From assembly GCA_019114785.1 (NCBI GenBank), contig DXEV01000180.1:1-43082 (forward strand): a stretch of DNA of 43,082 nucleotides. Reading direction: 5' to 3'. The stretch comes from Candidatus Anaerobiospirillum pullistercoris. Lineage in GTDB: Bacteria > Pseudomonadota > Gammaproteobacteria > Enterobacterales > Succinivibrionaceae. Made by a program: the position numbers and the translations under genes. Below, in pieces: positions 1-7,641 of the stretch. Under the pieces are notes generated by a model. That model worked only from the letters and a program-made list of their open reading frames with translations. It did no database searches and was not told the origin of the DNA. Each line of letters begins with the position of its first letter. Position 1 is the first letter of the stretch.

Positions 1-102
1 GCGGATGTGTCACCACATGACGCCTTGCAGTTCACTAACCGTTCCCACCAGCGGGTCGGTTCGGGACTTTAACCCTAAAGATAGCACCCATGCTGGGCGC
101 AC
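1..102 (-). mobile_element. Group II intron, 5' end (ribozyme domain I), truncated by window edge
   Basis: Read on the minus strand, position 102 begins GTGCGCCCAGCATGGGTGC. This closely resembles the conserved 5' end of many bacterial group II introns (GUGCG followed by a CCCAGCAUGGG stem). It is followed by AGGGTTAAAGTCCCGAACCG, a GGTGGGAACGGTTAG segment and a GCAAGG...GTGGTGA segment, in the order these elements have in domain I. The intron runs off the left edge, so the reverse transcriptase/maturase ORF and domains V/VI are not visible. The predicted 5' splice junction lies between 103 and 102. The 5' exon next to it carries a perfect 7-bp hairpin (111-128) and no recognisable gene. The assignment rests on remembered consensus, not on a covariance search. 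Confidence 0.72.
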
Positions 103-438
103 CGGCCATAGCCCAGCTGTTGCTGGGCTGCAACTTGTAAGTCCACGATAGTTAACCCTTTTGCCTAAAAGCACATAACCTAGAAAAGAACAATCGCAAA
201 GGAGCTCAGCCTATATCAGCCGAGGCAGGTCTCTAATTATAGCTACAAAACACCTAAACAATTTGCTACGACTGAATAAGAGACTTGTGTTTCGCCCTTA
301 TAAAACGGACAGATTGCGCGCGCAATTGAGGCAGAAAAGCAAAAGATGCACTTGCTAGACAAGATACATCTTGATCCAACAAGAGCTAACGCTCTCCACC
401 CTTGCACGCACTCTGTGAAAGTTGAGGCCTAGCGTATA
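103..438. other. Non-coding stretch upstream of dnaE
   Basis: No convincing gene is seen in either strand. Beyond the intron junction and hairpin the stretch is unremarkable, with a TATAAT at 435-440 as the only promoter-like element. It may represent the 3' untranslated remains of a minus-strand gene lying beyond the intron. Confidence 0.5.
111..128. repeat. Perfect hairpin in the 5' exon of the intron
   Basis: GCCCAGC (111-117) and GCTGGGC (122-128) form a perfect 7-bp stem with a 4-base loop. It ends 8 bases from the predicted intron boundary. Some group II introns (class C) choose sites next to terminator-like hairpins, so this may be part of the target. No T-run follows on either strand, so it is not a standard terminator by itself. 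Confidence 0.5.
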
Positions 439-440
439 AT
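435..440 (+). promoter_or_regulatory. Candidate -10 box for dnaE
   Basis: A perfect TATAAT lies just upstream of the first part of the dnaE reading frame. No good -35 hexamer is present at 16-18 bases (the region reads TCTGTG), and there is no TGn extension, so this is weak. If real, it overlaps the earliest ATG (439) and argues for a downstream start. Confidence 0.25.
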
Positions 441-495
441 GTTCGGCGGGGAGAAAAAGTCCCCTTGGTTTTGGCTTTTTTATGGGGGTTCCGGC

Positions 496-3400
496 ATGCT
501 GTGGTCTCAAATTCGGCAATCTTTATTTGCACCTATGCACTTACAGGCTGCAGCCGGTAATGCAGGTGCGGGCTCAGGCGACAAGCATGAGCGTCCACCT
601 ATCGTCTCTCCAGACAAGGGCGAGCCCCTCGACTTTGACCACATGGATCTCCACACCATTGTGGGCCCAGAGCTGACTGACTTTCATGATCCACAAAAAG
701 CAGCTGAGCTGTCTCAAGTTAACTTTGAATGCAGCACTGTCTCCAATAATCTACCTGAGGCGGCGATCAATGCAGCCTATGAGCAAGGTGCACTCACTGA
801 GGCTCAGCTGTCCTATATTCCGCTGCACGTCCACTCTGACTACTCCATTCGTGATGGTCTCGAGAGCGTTGAGGCTATTGCCAAACAAGCGGCCAAGCTC
901 AAAATCCCAGCTATTGCCTTGACCGACTGGACTAATATCTGCGGTTATATCAAGTTCTATACAGCCTGCAAAAACAACGGTATTAAGCCGATCATGGGTG
1001 CCGATCTCGTGGTTGAAGAGCCATGGGCAGCAAACTTAACAGGTGGCAGCAATAGCGAAGAAAACCGTACCTTTAGAGTCACCGTGCTAGCCATGGATCA
1101 TATTGGTAAACAAAACCTCTATGACCTGTTGTCTAACGCTTGGTTGCGCTCCGATGCTGGTGCCTTTAATGCCACCACCAAATTAAGCGAACTGGCTTAC
1201 TACAATAAAGGCCTGATCCTCCTCAATGGCTTCCGTGGTGATATTGCCCGTCTTGCTGCCGATCACCAAGACAAGCTGTTAGCTGAGCGTCTCCAATTTT
1301 ACCTGCATTACTACGGTGATCGTTTCTGCTTTGAAATCACGCGCACCAATCGCGAGGGCGAAAGTTCCTTTGAAAACACAGCTTTAAACCTGTGTATGCA
1401 ATACCACATTGCGCCTGTAGCCACTAACGACACCTGCTTCCTCTATGGCGAGAACAGCATTGGTGAAGATGGCATTTCCGACTACCAAGTGCACGACGTG
1501 CGTGTCTCTATCCAAAACGGCTGTCTACGTGGCAGTAAAGAGATGGCACGACTCTACTCCAAAGAGCAGTACCTCAAAACGCCACAAGAAATGCGTATCC
1601 TGTTCAATGACCTGCCTGAGGCCATTATTAACACCCGCATGATTGCTGAGCGCTGTACTGTGGAGCTCGAACTGGACAAACCACGTTTGCCTCGTTACGA
1701 CACTGGCTCCTTAACCCCAGCAGAGTGTTTACGTGAAGAAGCGCACAAGGGCTTAGAGCAACGTCTGGCCTTCCTCTACCCTGATCCTAAGGTGCGTGAG
1801 GAGCAACGTCCACGCTATATCAAGCGTCTGGAAACCGAGCTTGATGTGATCATCAAGATGGACTTCCCTGGCTACTTCCTCATCGTGATGGAATTTATTC
1901 AGTGGTCTAAGGATCACGGTGTACCTGTAGGCCCAGGCCGTGGCTCGGGTGGTGGCTCGCTGGTCGCCTATGCGCTGAAGATCACCGACTTCGATCCAAT
2001 GGCTTTTGATCTGCTGTTCGAGCGTTTCTTAAACCCAGAGCGTGTGTCCATGCCTGACTTTGACGTGGACTTCTGCCAGCGTAACCGTGAGAAGACCTTA
2101 GAGCATGTTAAGCAAAACTATGGTCTCAACTCGGTATCGCAGATCGCTGCTTTCGGTACCATGGCTCCAAAGGCTGCCATCAAGGATGTGGGCCGTGCCT
2201 TAGGCATGACCTACGGCTCGGTGGACTATGTGGCTAAGCTACTGCCAACCATGCCTAACCTTACCTTCCAAGCTGCAATGGGATTTGATAAGAAAGGCAA
2301 TCCATGTGACTCCGTAGCCCCAGATTTCCTCAACCTCTACAATCAGGCTAAATCCAACGATGACAAAGCCCGCATTGAGCTGATCCACTACGCTATGCGT
2401 CTTGAGGGTGTGATCAAGATCATTGGTAAGCACGCTGCAGGTGTAGTGATTTCTCCTACTCGCACGGCAGAGTTCTCACCATTGATGCTGGATTCTGATG
2501 GCAACCCGATCACGCAATTTGATAAAAAAGACGTGGAGCATGCTGGCTTAGTGAAGTTCGACTTCTTAGGTCTGACTACGCTCACCATCATCCAAGACGC
2601 CTTGGACATGATTAATGCGCGCAAGAAGCGCCTCAATCAGCCGCTCGTGGATGTGCACGCTATTCCTTACGATGACCCAGAATCATTTGCGGTGCTGCAA
2701 CAAGGTGAGACTACCGCTGTGTTCCAGCTTGAGTCTGACGGTATGCGTAAGCTGATCGGCCAGATGAAACCAGACCGTTTCGACGACATGATCGCTTTGG
2801 TGGCTCTCTATCGTCCAGGCCCTATTAAGTCAGGCATGGTGGATCACTTCGTCAAACGTAAGCATGGCGAGGAAGAGGTGTGCTACCCAGCCCCAGACTT
2901 CCAAGATCTCGACCTCAAGCCAATTCTTGACTCCACCTATGGCGTGATCGTGTACCAAGAGCAAGTGATGCAGATCGCTCAGGTGCTCGCAGGTTATTCG
3001 CTGGGTGGTGCAGATATCTTACGTCGTGCTATGGGTAAGAAAAACCCAGCCGAGATGGCCGGACAGCGCAGCGTCTTTAAAGAAGGTGCCGCCAAAAAGG
3101 GCAAAGACACCACTATCGCCATGAAGATCTTCGATCAGGTGGAGATGTTCGCTGAATACGGCTTCAATAAGTCGCACTCGGCAGCTTACGCCCTCGTTGC
3201 ATGGTGGACGTTGTACTTAAAGGTGCACTATCCTGCTGAGTTTCTTGCCGCCATGATGACCGCTGATCGCCAACGCACCGAAAAGCTGGTGAGCTACATC
3301 GCCGAATGCTATCGCTTAGGCATTAAGGTCAATCCACCTGATGTCAATGTGGGTAAGTTTGACTTCACCGTCGCTGATGACGGCTCCATTATTTACGGCC

Positions 3401-4584
3401 TCGGTGCCATTAAAGGTATTGGTGAGGAATTGGTCGAGCAGATCGTCGCTACCCGTGAACAGGAAAAGGGCTTTAATAGCTTCTTTGACTTTGTGGCCAA
3501 AGTAGGTACCCAACGCCTCAACAAAAAGAGTATCGAAGCCCTGATCTACAGCGGAGCTTTGGATAGCCTTGGGGCCAGCCGTGCCTTAATGCACGCTAAC
3601 TTGACCAAGGCCCAAGATTACGCCACCCAAGTCAATGAAGATCAAGCCACCGGTCAAGGCGATCTCTTTGCCGCTTTTGATGAGCTGGAGGAAAGCACTG
3701 ATCCTGAGTTTACGCCTTGCGCTCCATGGCCAGAGAAGTACCGTCTCAACCAAGAAAAGCAAATGCTGGGTCTGTACTTGTCAGGACACCCGATCAATGC
3801 CTACCGCCAAGAGCTTAAGGCCTATTGCACTAACACCTTAAACAAGCTGCATCCAGGCTCTTACGACCGACCAAGTGTTGATACCGTGGCCGGTGTGGTG
3901 ATCCACATCAATGATCGTGTGTCCAAAAAGGATGGTAAGAAGTTCTACATCATCACTATTGATGACTCGACTTCGCAGCTGACCTTGCCGCTCTATGGTT
4001 CGCAAGCCGATGACTTTGGACGGATCTTAGCAGAGCGTGATGAGGCCCAAGAGCAGCGCAAACAAAGCGCCCCTGTGGATATGGATCCAAGCATGCTCTG
4101 CCCTGCTCCGCTGATTGTGATCTCTACGATTAAGATCTTTAACGCTGAGGAAGGTACGCGTGTCCGTGTGCAAAACATTGAGACCTTGGAGACTAAGCGT
4201 CGCCAAAAGGCACGCAGCATCACCATCAACCTCAGCAAGAACATGTATGAGCAGCACCATGAGCTCATAAACAAACTGGTACTGCGTAACCTGCTCTCAG
4301 TGCAGCGGATCACCCAAGAGTTACAGCAAAAAGGTCTACCACCAAGATCGCAGCTGCCTAACCCTCCGGCCCCAAGCAATATCAGCAGCTCACGGATCCA
4401 CAACCAAAATCAGTTTGAGCGCAGCACCGAGGTCAACGTAGATGAGGGATGCACCTTAAGCATCATGATCGACAACATCAGGCTCAAGCTTGCCAACCTC
4501 ACCTACCGGATCCAACCATCGGACGACCTGATCGAAGGCATACGCGATCTGGCGGGTCCTGACTCCATCGCCATTGGCTACTAG
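496..4584 (+). CDS. dnaE: DNA polymerase III subunit alpha
   Basis: Replicative polymerase catalytic subunit. Numbering here is from the earliest ATG at 439 (1381 residues); I favour the ATG at 496, which has a GGGGG seven bases upstream. The PHP domain starts near residue 128 with HVHSDYS. The polymerase core shows GPGRGSGGGSLVAYAL and PDFDVDF with catalytic D542 and D544, and the third aspartate D708 in VKFDFLGL. QGDLF at 1073-1077 matches the internal beta-clamp motif (QADMF in E. coli). An OB-fold and C-terminal tau-binding region follow. E. coli DnaE has 1160 residues. The surplus is about 100-125 residues before the PHP domain and about 70 in the C-terminal third. In the PHP site the first HxH is kept, but TDW and GAD replace the metal-ligand TDH and GxE of active PHP domains, so it is probably inactive. 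Identity is certain; the start is not. Confidence 0.97.
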   Translation: MLWSQIRQSLFAPMHLQAAAGNAGAGSGDKHERPPIVSPDKGEPLDFDHMDLHTIVGPELTDFHDPQKAAELSQVNFECSTVSNNLPEAAINAAYEQGALTEAQLSYIPLHVHSDYSIRDGLESVEAIAKQAAKLKIPAIALTDWTNICGYIKFYTACKNNGIKPIMGADLVVEEPWAANLTGGSNSEENRTFRVTVLAMDHIGKQNLYDLLSNAWLRSDAGAFNATTKLSELAYYNKGLILLNGFRGDIARLAADHQDKLLAERLQFYLHYYGDRFCFEITRTNREGESSFENTALNLCMQYHIAPVATNDTCFLYGENSIGEDGISDYQVHDVRVSIQNGCLRGSKEMARLYSKEQYLKTPQEMRILFNDLPEAIINTRMIAERCTVELELDKPRLPRYDTGSLTPAECLREEAHKGLEQRLAFLYPDPKVREEQRPRYIKRLETELDVIIKMDFPGYFLIVMEFIQWSKDHGVPVGPGRGSGGGSLVAYALKITDFDPMAFDLLFERFLNPERVSMPDFDVDFCQRNREKTLEHVKQNYGLNSVSQIAAFGTMAPKAAIKDVGRALGMTYGSVDYVAKLLPTMPNLTFQAAMGFDKKGNPCDSVAPDFLNLYNQAKSNDDKARIELIHYAMRLEGVIKIIGKHAAGVVISPTRTAEFSPLMLDSDGNPITQFDKKDVEHAGLVKFDFLGLTTLTIIQDALDMINARKKRLNQPLVDVHAIPYDDPESFAVLQQGETTAVFQLESDGMRKLIGQMKPDRFDDMIALVALYRPGPIKSGMVDHFVKRKHGEEEVCYPAPDFQDLDLKPILDSTYGVIVYQEQVMQIAQVLAGYSLGGADILRRAMGKKNPAEMAGQRSVFKEGAAKKGKDTTIAMKIFDQVEMFAEYGFNKSHSAAYALVAWWTLYLKVHYPAEFLAAMMTADRQRTEKLVSYIAECYRLGIKVNPPDVNVGKFDFTVADDGSIIYGLGAIKGIGEELVEQIVATREQEKGFNSFFDFVAKVGTQRLNKKSIEALIYSGALDSLGASRALMHANLTKAQDYATQVNEDQATGQGDLFAAFDELEESTDPEFTPCAPWPEKYRLNQEKQMLGLYLSGHPINAYRQELKAYCTNTLNKLHPGSYDRPSVDTVAGVVIHINDRVSKKDGKKFYIITIDDSTSQLTLPLYGSQADDFGRILAERDEAQEQRKQSAPVDMDPSMLCPAPLIVISTIKIFNAEEGTRVRVQNIETLETKRRQKARSITINLSKNMYEQHHELINKLVLRNLLSVQRITQELQQKGLPPRSQLPNPPAPSNISSSRIHNQNQFERSTEVNVDEGCTLSIMIDNIRLKLANLTYRIQPSDDLIEGIRDLAGPDSIAIGY

Positions 4585-4585
4585 C

Positions 4586-4650
4586 AGTCCAGCCGTAACC
4601 GCTCTGCGGCCAGCCGCCCAGCGGCTAGCCGCTCACGCGGTTGCCGCTGC
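4586..4650. repeat. GC-rich inverted-repeat cluster after dnaE
   Basis: Just after the dnaE stop, GCGGCCAGCCGC and the palindromic GCGGCTAGCCGC lie close together, flanked by GTAACCGC and GCCGTTAC, which can pair imperfectly. This could fold into a strong structure and may end the dnaE transcript or protect its 3' end, although no T-run follows. A similar GCGGCC/CAGC vocabulary recurs after the flagellin gene at 42869-42960. Confidence 0.4.
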
Positions 4651-4736
4651 CGTTACGACCCTCACAGGTTCAGAAGTAGGATATTCACAGCAAGCAGAAG
4701 CAACGCTCTATGGAGCGTTAGCACGAAGGAGCTCAG

Positions 4737-5429
4737 ATGAGCAAACACGAGAAGCCGACCCTATATATCTTTGCAGGCCCTAATGGTGCAGGCAAATCCT
4801 CTATGTACGAAATCCTTGAGAAGACGGATCCTGCTTTTGCTAACACAAAATTAGTCAATCCTGATGTTTATGGGCAGAGATTGGCAAACAAGGAGGGGGC
4901 CAAGAACGTAAACGAATTGTCACCGGAAAGAAGAGAGGCAGTTTATGTGAAAGCAGGTAAGATTGCCGTAACAGAGCGTAAAAAACTGCTAGAAAACGGT
5001 AAAAGCTTTGCTATCGAAACAACAGCTTCTTCAAAGGGGCTTTTTCGATTCATAGATACAGCCAAAGAACATGGATATACCATCAATCTGAAGTATGTCA
5101 CATTGGCGAGCTCAGATTTGCATGTCCAACGAGTACATAGCCGCGTTCAGCAAGGAGGACACTCTGTTGCTGAAGATGACATTGTCCGTCGATATGATAA
5201 GGCTAAGAAGCTTTTGCCTATTGTTTTAGCTAAGGCAGACCGTGCCGAGTTATATGACAACTCTAATGAGAGATTGCTTGTGCTGTCTAAGGATCAAAAC
5301 AAGATAAAAGTAGCTCCAACGGCAGAGCTTGCAGGATGGTCTAAAGAACGCGTCAGAGCATTGTTCAATGACATGCAAAAAGAAGCCCCTGATCTAGAGT
5401 TAGATGGGGGCAGGAGTTTGAGGCCTTAG
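4737..5429 (+). CDS. Zeta-toxin-like P-loop kinase
   Basis: A 230-residue protein with a Walker A motif GPNGAGKSS at residues 14-22 (K20), an NPD motif shortly after, SFAIETTASS, and a basic GGHSVAEDDIVRRY segment. This pattern is typical of the zeta toxin/chloramphenicol-phosphotransferase-like family. Members are ATP-dependent kinases; the best-studied ones phosphorylate UDP-N-acetylglucosamine precursors and act as toxins neutralised by an epsilon antitoxin. Many chromosomal relatives have unknown substrates. The start is set by AAGGAG at 4726-4731, five bases before the ATG. No epsilon-like antitoxin precedes it; the only small partner is the convergent gene ending 2 bp away. The family call is firm, but toxin function is not shown. 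Confidence 0.85.
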   Translation: MSKHEKPTLYIFAGPNGAGKSSMYEILEKTDPAFANTKLVNPDVYGQRLANKEGAKNVNELSPERREAVYVKAGKIAVTERKKLLENGKSFAIETTASSKGLFRFIDTAKEHGYTINLKYVTLASSDLHVQRVHSRVQQGGHSVAEDDIVRRYDKAKKLLPIVLAKADRAELYDNSNERLLVLSKDQNKIKVAPTAELAGWSKERVRALFNDMQKEAPDLELDGGRSLRP

Positions 5430-5431
5430 CA

Positions 5432-5755
5432 CTAATATTTTTTCAGGCAAACCTTACGACCATTAGGCCATATTTCGTATATTCCTGTTTTATCGCCCTT
5501 ATATACAGGCAAGCCACTTGCGAAGTGACCTCGTTCGGCCTGCTCCGTCACATATTTTAGGTAGTCAGGGTCATCACAGATGCGCCAAAGTCTTTGGTTA
5601 GGATCTTCATTAGGTTTAATATCCCACTCCTTTTTCCAGCTCACAGTCAGTTTGCTGTCGAGGTAAGACTGATACTCTGCATCACTGTTTAGACGCTCTT
5701 TGTAATGATCAGGATCCTCACCTAGCTTAAGATCCCATTTTTGTTGCCATTCCAT
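5432..5755 (-). CDS. Small two-repeat hypothetical protein
   Basis: A 107-residue hydrophilic protein, not recognised. The ATG at 5755 is preferred over the earlier one at 5788 because GGAGG sits seven bases before it. The first half contains WQQKWDLKLGEDP followed by DAEYQSYLDSKL. The second half repeats this as WKKEWDIKPNEDP then DPDYLKYVTEQ, so the protein is an internal duplication of a ~36-residue unit with conserved Trp, Lys-Trp-Asp, Glu-Asp-Pro and Tyr. The C-terminus (KTGIYEIWPNGRKVCLKKY) is basic and aromatic. No signal peptide or membrane segment is seen. Its stop is 2 bp from the stop of the zeta-like kinase, so the two are strictly convergent. A role as the kinase's partner is possible but unsupported. 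Confidence 0.7.
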   Translation of the reverse strand: MEWQQKWDLKLGEDPDHYKERLNSDAEYQSYLDSKLTVSWKKEWDIKPNEDPNQRLWRICDDPDYLKYVTEQAERGHFASGLPVYKGDKTGIYEIWPNGRKVCLKKY

Positions 5756-5789
5756 GTCAGTTCCTCCATTATTCTTGGATTGTAACACA

Positions 5790-5834
5790 CTGCGATCTTT
5801 GCTACTGACAACAACGCCGGAGATGTGATCGCAG
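5790..5834. repeat. Inverted repeat upstream of the small two-repeat gene
   Basis: CTGCGATC (5790-5797) and GATCGCAG (5827-5834) are perfect 8-bp complements separated by 29 bases, about 35 bp upstream of the minus-strand start at 5755. It could be a regulatory hairpin or protein-binding site, or chance. Confidence 0.3.
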
Positions 5835-6007
5835 CAAACGACAGATGCCGCTCTGACTGTCTAAATGAGGCAACAAAGAGAGGTCACAGCAGTCTATAAC
5901 GAAAAAAGGACGGGATAGGACGAGGAGAGAAGGAAGCGGCAATCGTCCAAGCCTTAAGCCCTATGCTATGGGCTCAGGCTAGTCACTTACAGAAATTGGT
6001 GGGAATA

Positions 6008-6391
6008 TTAGTGGCGCTGACGACGCTCTTCTTGCTGCCGATACATATCTAATTCGGCTTGACGCTGGGCTTTACGCTCGGCTCTTAGCTTCTCCAGCTT
6101 AATGCAGACTAAGCCACTTAATAACAAATAACCGGCACTGATGATGGCTAAAATCATCCACATGCCCATGGAGAATGGCAGTGGGTAAATTGGCTGCGTT
6201 AACACCGAGAAGATCACACACACGGATCCATACAGCATCTCGTTTTCACGCAACATGAAGTAGAAACCACCCCACATCATGGCGGCAGATCCCACTACTC
6301 GGGCCATAAAGTCAACGGTATCAGACCATGGAACAACAGAAACCAGCATTGAAGCTGCCCCAATAAAAGCAATAAACCGGAACAGAAACAC
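6008..6391 (-). CDS. Small inner-membrane protein, unknown function
   Basis: The frame opens at an ATG at 6472, but a GTG at 6391 has a perfect AAGGAG five bases upstream and begins right at a hydrophobic segment, so I take it as the start (127 residues). Three to four membrane segments are visible: FRFIAFIGAASMLVSVVP, MARVVGSAAMMWGGFYFM, SVCVIFSVLTQPIYPLPF and MWMILAIISAGYLLLSGLV. A charged Arg/Gln/Glu-rich cytosolic tail of about 35 residues follows. The QPIYPLPFSMGMW stretch recalls small membrane proteins of the DUF6804 type, which is only a resemblance. It lies downstream of the PPTase on the same strand, over 220 bp away, so co-transcription is uncertain. Confidence 0.65.
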   Translation of the reverse strand: MFLFRFIAFIGAASMLVSVVPWSDTVDFMARVVGSAAMMWGGFYFMLRENEMLYGSVCVIFSVLTQPIYPLPFSMGMWMILAIISAGYLLLSGLVCIKLEKLRAERKAQRQAELDMYRQQEERRQRH

Positions 6392-6613
6392 AGATTCTCC
6401 TTGAACTGATACCAGAGAAAAAACCAATAGAAATCGCAACTGGCTGTTAACAGCGCAAATTTCTATCCCCATGAGCCTTTAACCAGACCGGCCATCCTGT
6501 CATATAACCAGAGCGACCGTACCGATCATTAGGTTATTAGGCCCTACGGCCAAAAGCATAGCCCACGCACGCAAACATCACGTTGTACTATTTTACAACA
6601 ATGGATCTAGTCG

Positions 6614-7639
6614 CTAAGCAACATGTGCACCGGAATGGTAGGTACACAATGCACTTCCGGCAAAATTACTCCAATTCTGGCCATTCCACAGCTTAAGTTG
6701 CAAGCTGTCACCCTCAGGTACAAAAACCGATAACACCCACTGCATATCGTTTTCAGTCACAGCTAGCTCGCATGGAGCAGGTACTCTCACGCTAGATGAT
6801 ATATCTAGATAGTCTTGTGTCCGTAACGCTACACAATGTACTGTACCTTGTGGCAATCCTTCCATTTTTATGGAGAGATTGTGCACATCTAAGGTTAATT
6901 GGTCATAGGCAAAAATGCTTTGCCCTAAGATCTTGAGCACACACTCACGCAACGTCCATTGCTGTGTCCACCATATGCTCTGACGTTGTATTGGTCTTAA
7001 TGTTTTTGGACATAAAAGCTTTTGCCAAGCTGCAGAATATAGCTCTTGAGCTTCCTCATCATTCGGCATTTGCACCATGAGCTGCTCAGCTGTTAGAGGA
7101 GTTTCTTCAGCTTGCTGCAGGTAACCACCAGCACACACTCCTCCTGCAGAAGTCCCCCTTGTGACCCATCCTGCTCTAACACTAGGATCTCCCCTTGAAG
7201 CCGTATAGGATGTTGCACCTAATAAAGCACAGATCCGGCGCTCAGCAGGATCGAGGATCTTATTGAGCAGCATCGGCGTCAGACGCTTCAGAGCACAAAG
7301 CTCCAGATCAATCCCCATTGCGCCTTGGCCTAAAGTTAAAGCCAGCAAGCCGTTGGAATGGGAGAGGTTAAAATCCCAGCCACAACCACGAGATCCTTGG
7401 GGCCATTGCAAACTAGGCTTACCCAACCTACCTAAAACCAGTGGTGGCAAAAGTGCACCTTGGTCTAACAAACAGTGGTGACGTAAAGCATACTTAAGCA
7501 GCGCTCGCCCTGCTCCCAGACTTTTGGCTCTTTGTGGGGCATGCGATGACAGCGCAGCTAAAAGCTCACTTTCACCTTTGAGCTCATCTTTATAAACCTC
7601 ATAGAGGGCAGCAATGGGCCCAACGTAAACCTCTGGCAT
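6614..7639 (-). CDS. 4'-phosphopantetheinyl transferase, Sfp/AcpT type
   Basis: A 341-residue protein of the Sfp superfamily, which moves phosphopantetheine from coenzyme A to a serine of acyl- or peptidyl-carrier proteins. Visible motifs are FNLSHS (90-95), GIDLE (109-113, with Mg-binding D111 and E113) and WTLRECVLK (228-236), standing for the usual W-(S/T)-x-K-E-A-x-x-K. In the last motif Lys-Glu-Ala is replaced by Arg-Glu-Cys, but the catalytic Glu and second Lys are kept. Between GIDLE and this motif there is an insertion of about 50-70 residues (roughly 143-205), rich in Gly, Thr and Cys, so the protein is longer than typical members (about 220-250). Its ATG lies 2 bp after the stop of the giant upstream gene, whose last codons supply the GAGGAG ribosome-binding site; translation is therefore probably coupled. 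Its carrier-protein target is not in the window. Confidence 0.85.
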   Translation of the reverse strand: MPEVYVGPIAALYEVYKDELKGESELLAALSSHAPQRAKSLGAGRALLKYALRHHCLLDQGALLPPLVLGRLGKPSLQWPQGSRGCGWDFNLSHSNGLLALTLGQGAMGIDLELCALKRLTPMLLNKILDPAERRICALLGATSYTASRGDPSVRAGWVTRGTSAGGVCAGGYLQQAEETPLTAEQLMVQMPNDEEAQELYSAAWQKLLCPKTLRPIQRQSIWWTQQWTLRECVLKILGQSIFAYDQLTLDVHNLSIKMEGLPQGTVHCVALRTQDYLDISSSVRVPAPCELAVTENDMQWVLSVFVPEGDSLQLKLWNGQNWSNFAGSALCTYHSGAHVA

Positions 7640-7641
7640 TA

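Noticed and set aside
3993-4403. 136-residue minus-strand frame inside dnaE
   Set aside because: Antisense to a region that aligns with the DnaE C-terminus; no ribosome-binding site.
4574-4783. 69-residue frame between dnaE and the zeta-like gene
   Set aside because: Its sequence is the translated GC-rich inverted repeat, and it overlaps the start of the zeta-like gene in another frame.
6392-6472. Upstream ATG (6472) for the small membrane protein
   Set aside because: The GTG at 6391 has a perfect AAGGAG at ideal spacing, whereas the upstream ATG has none well placed.
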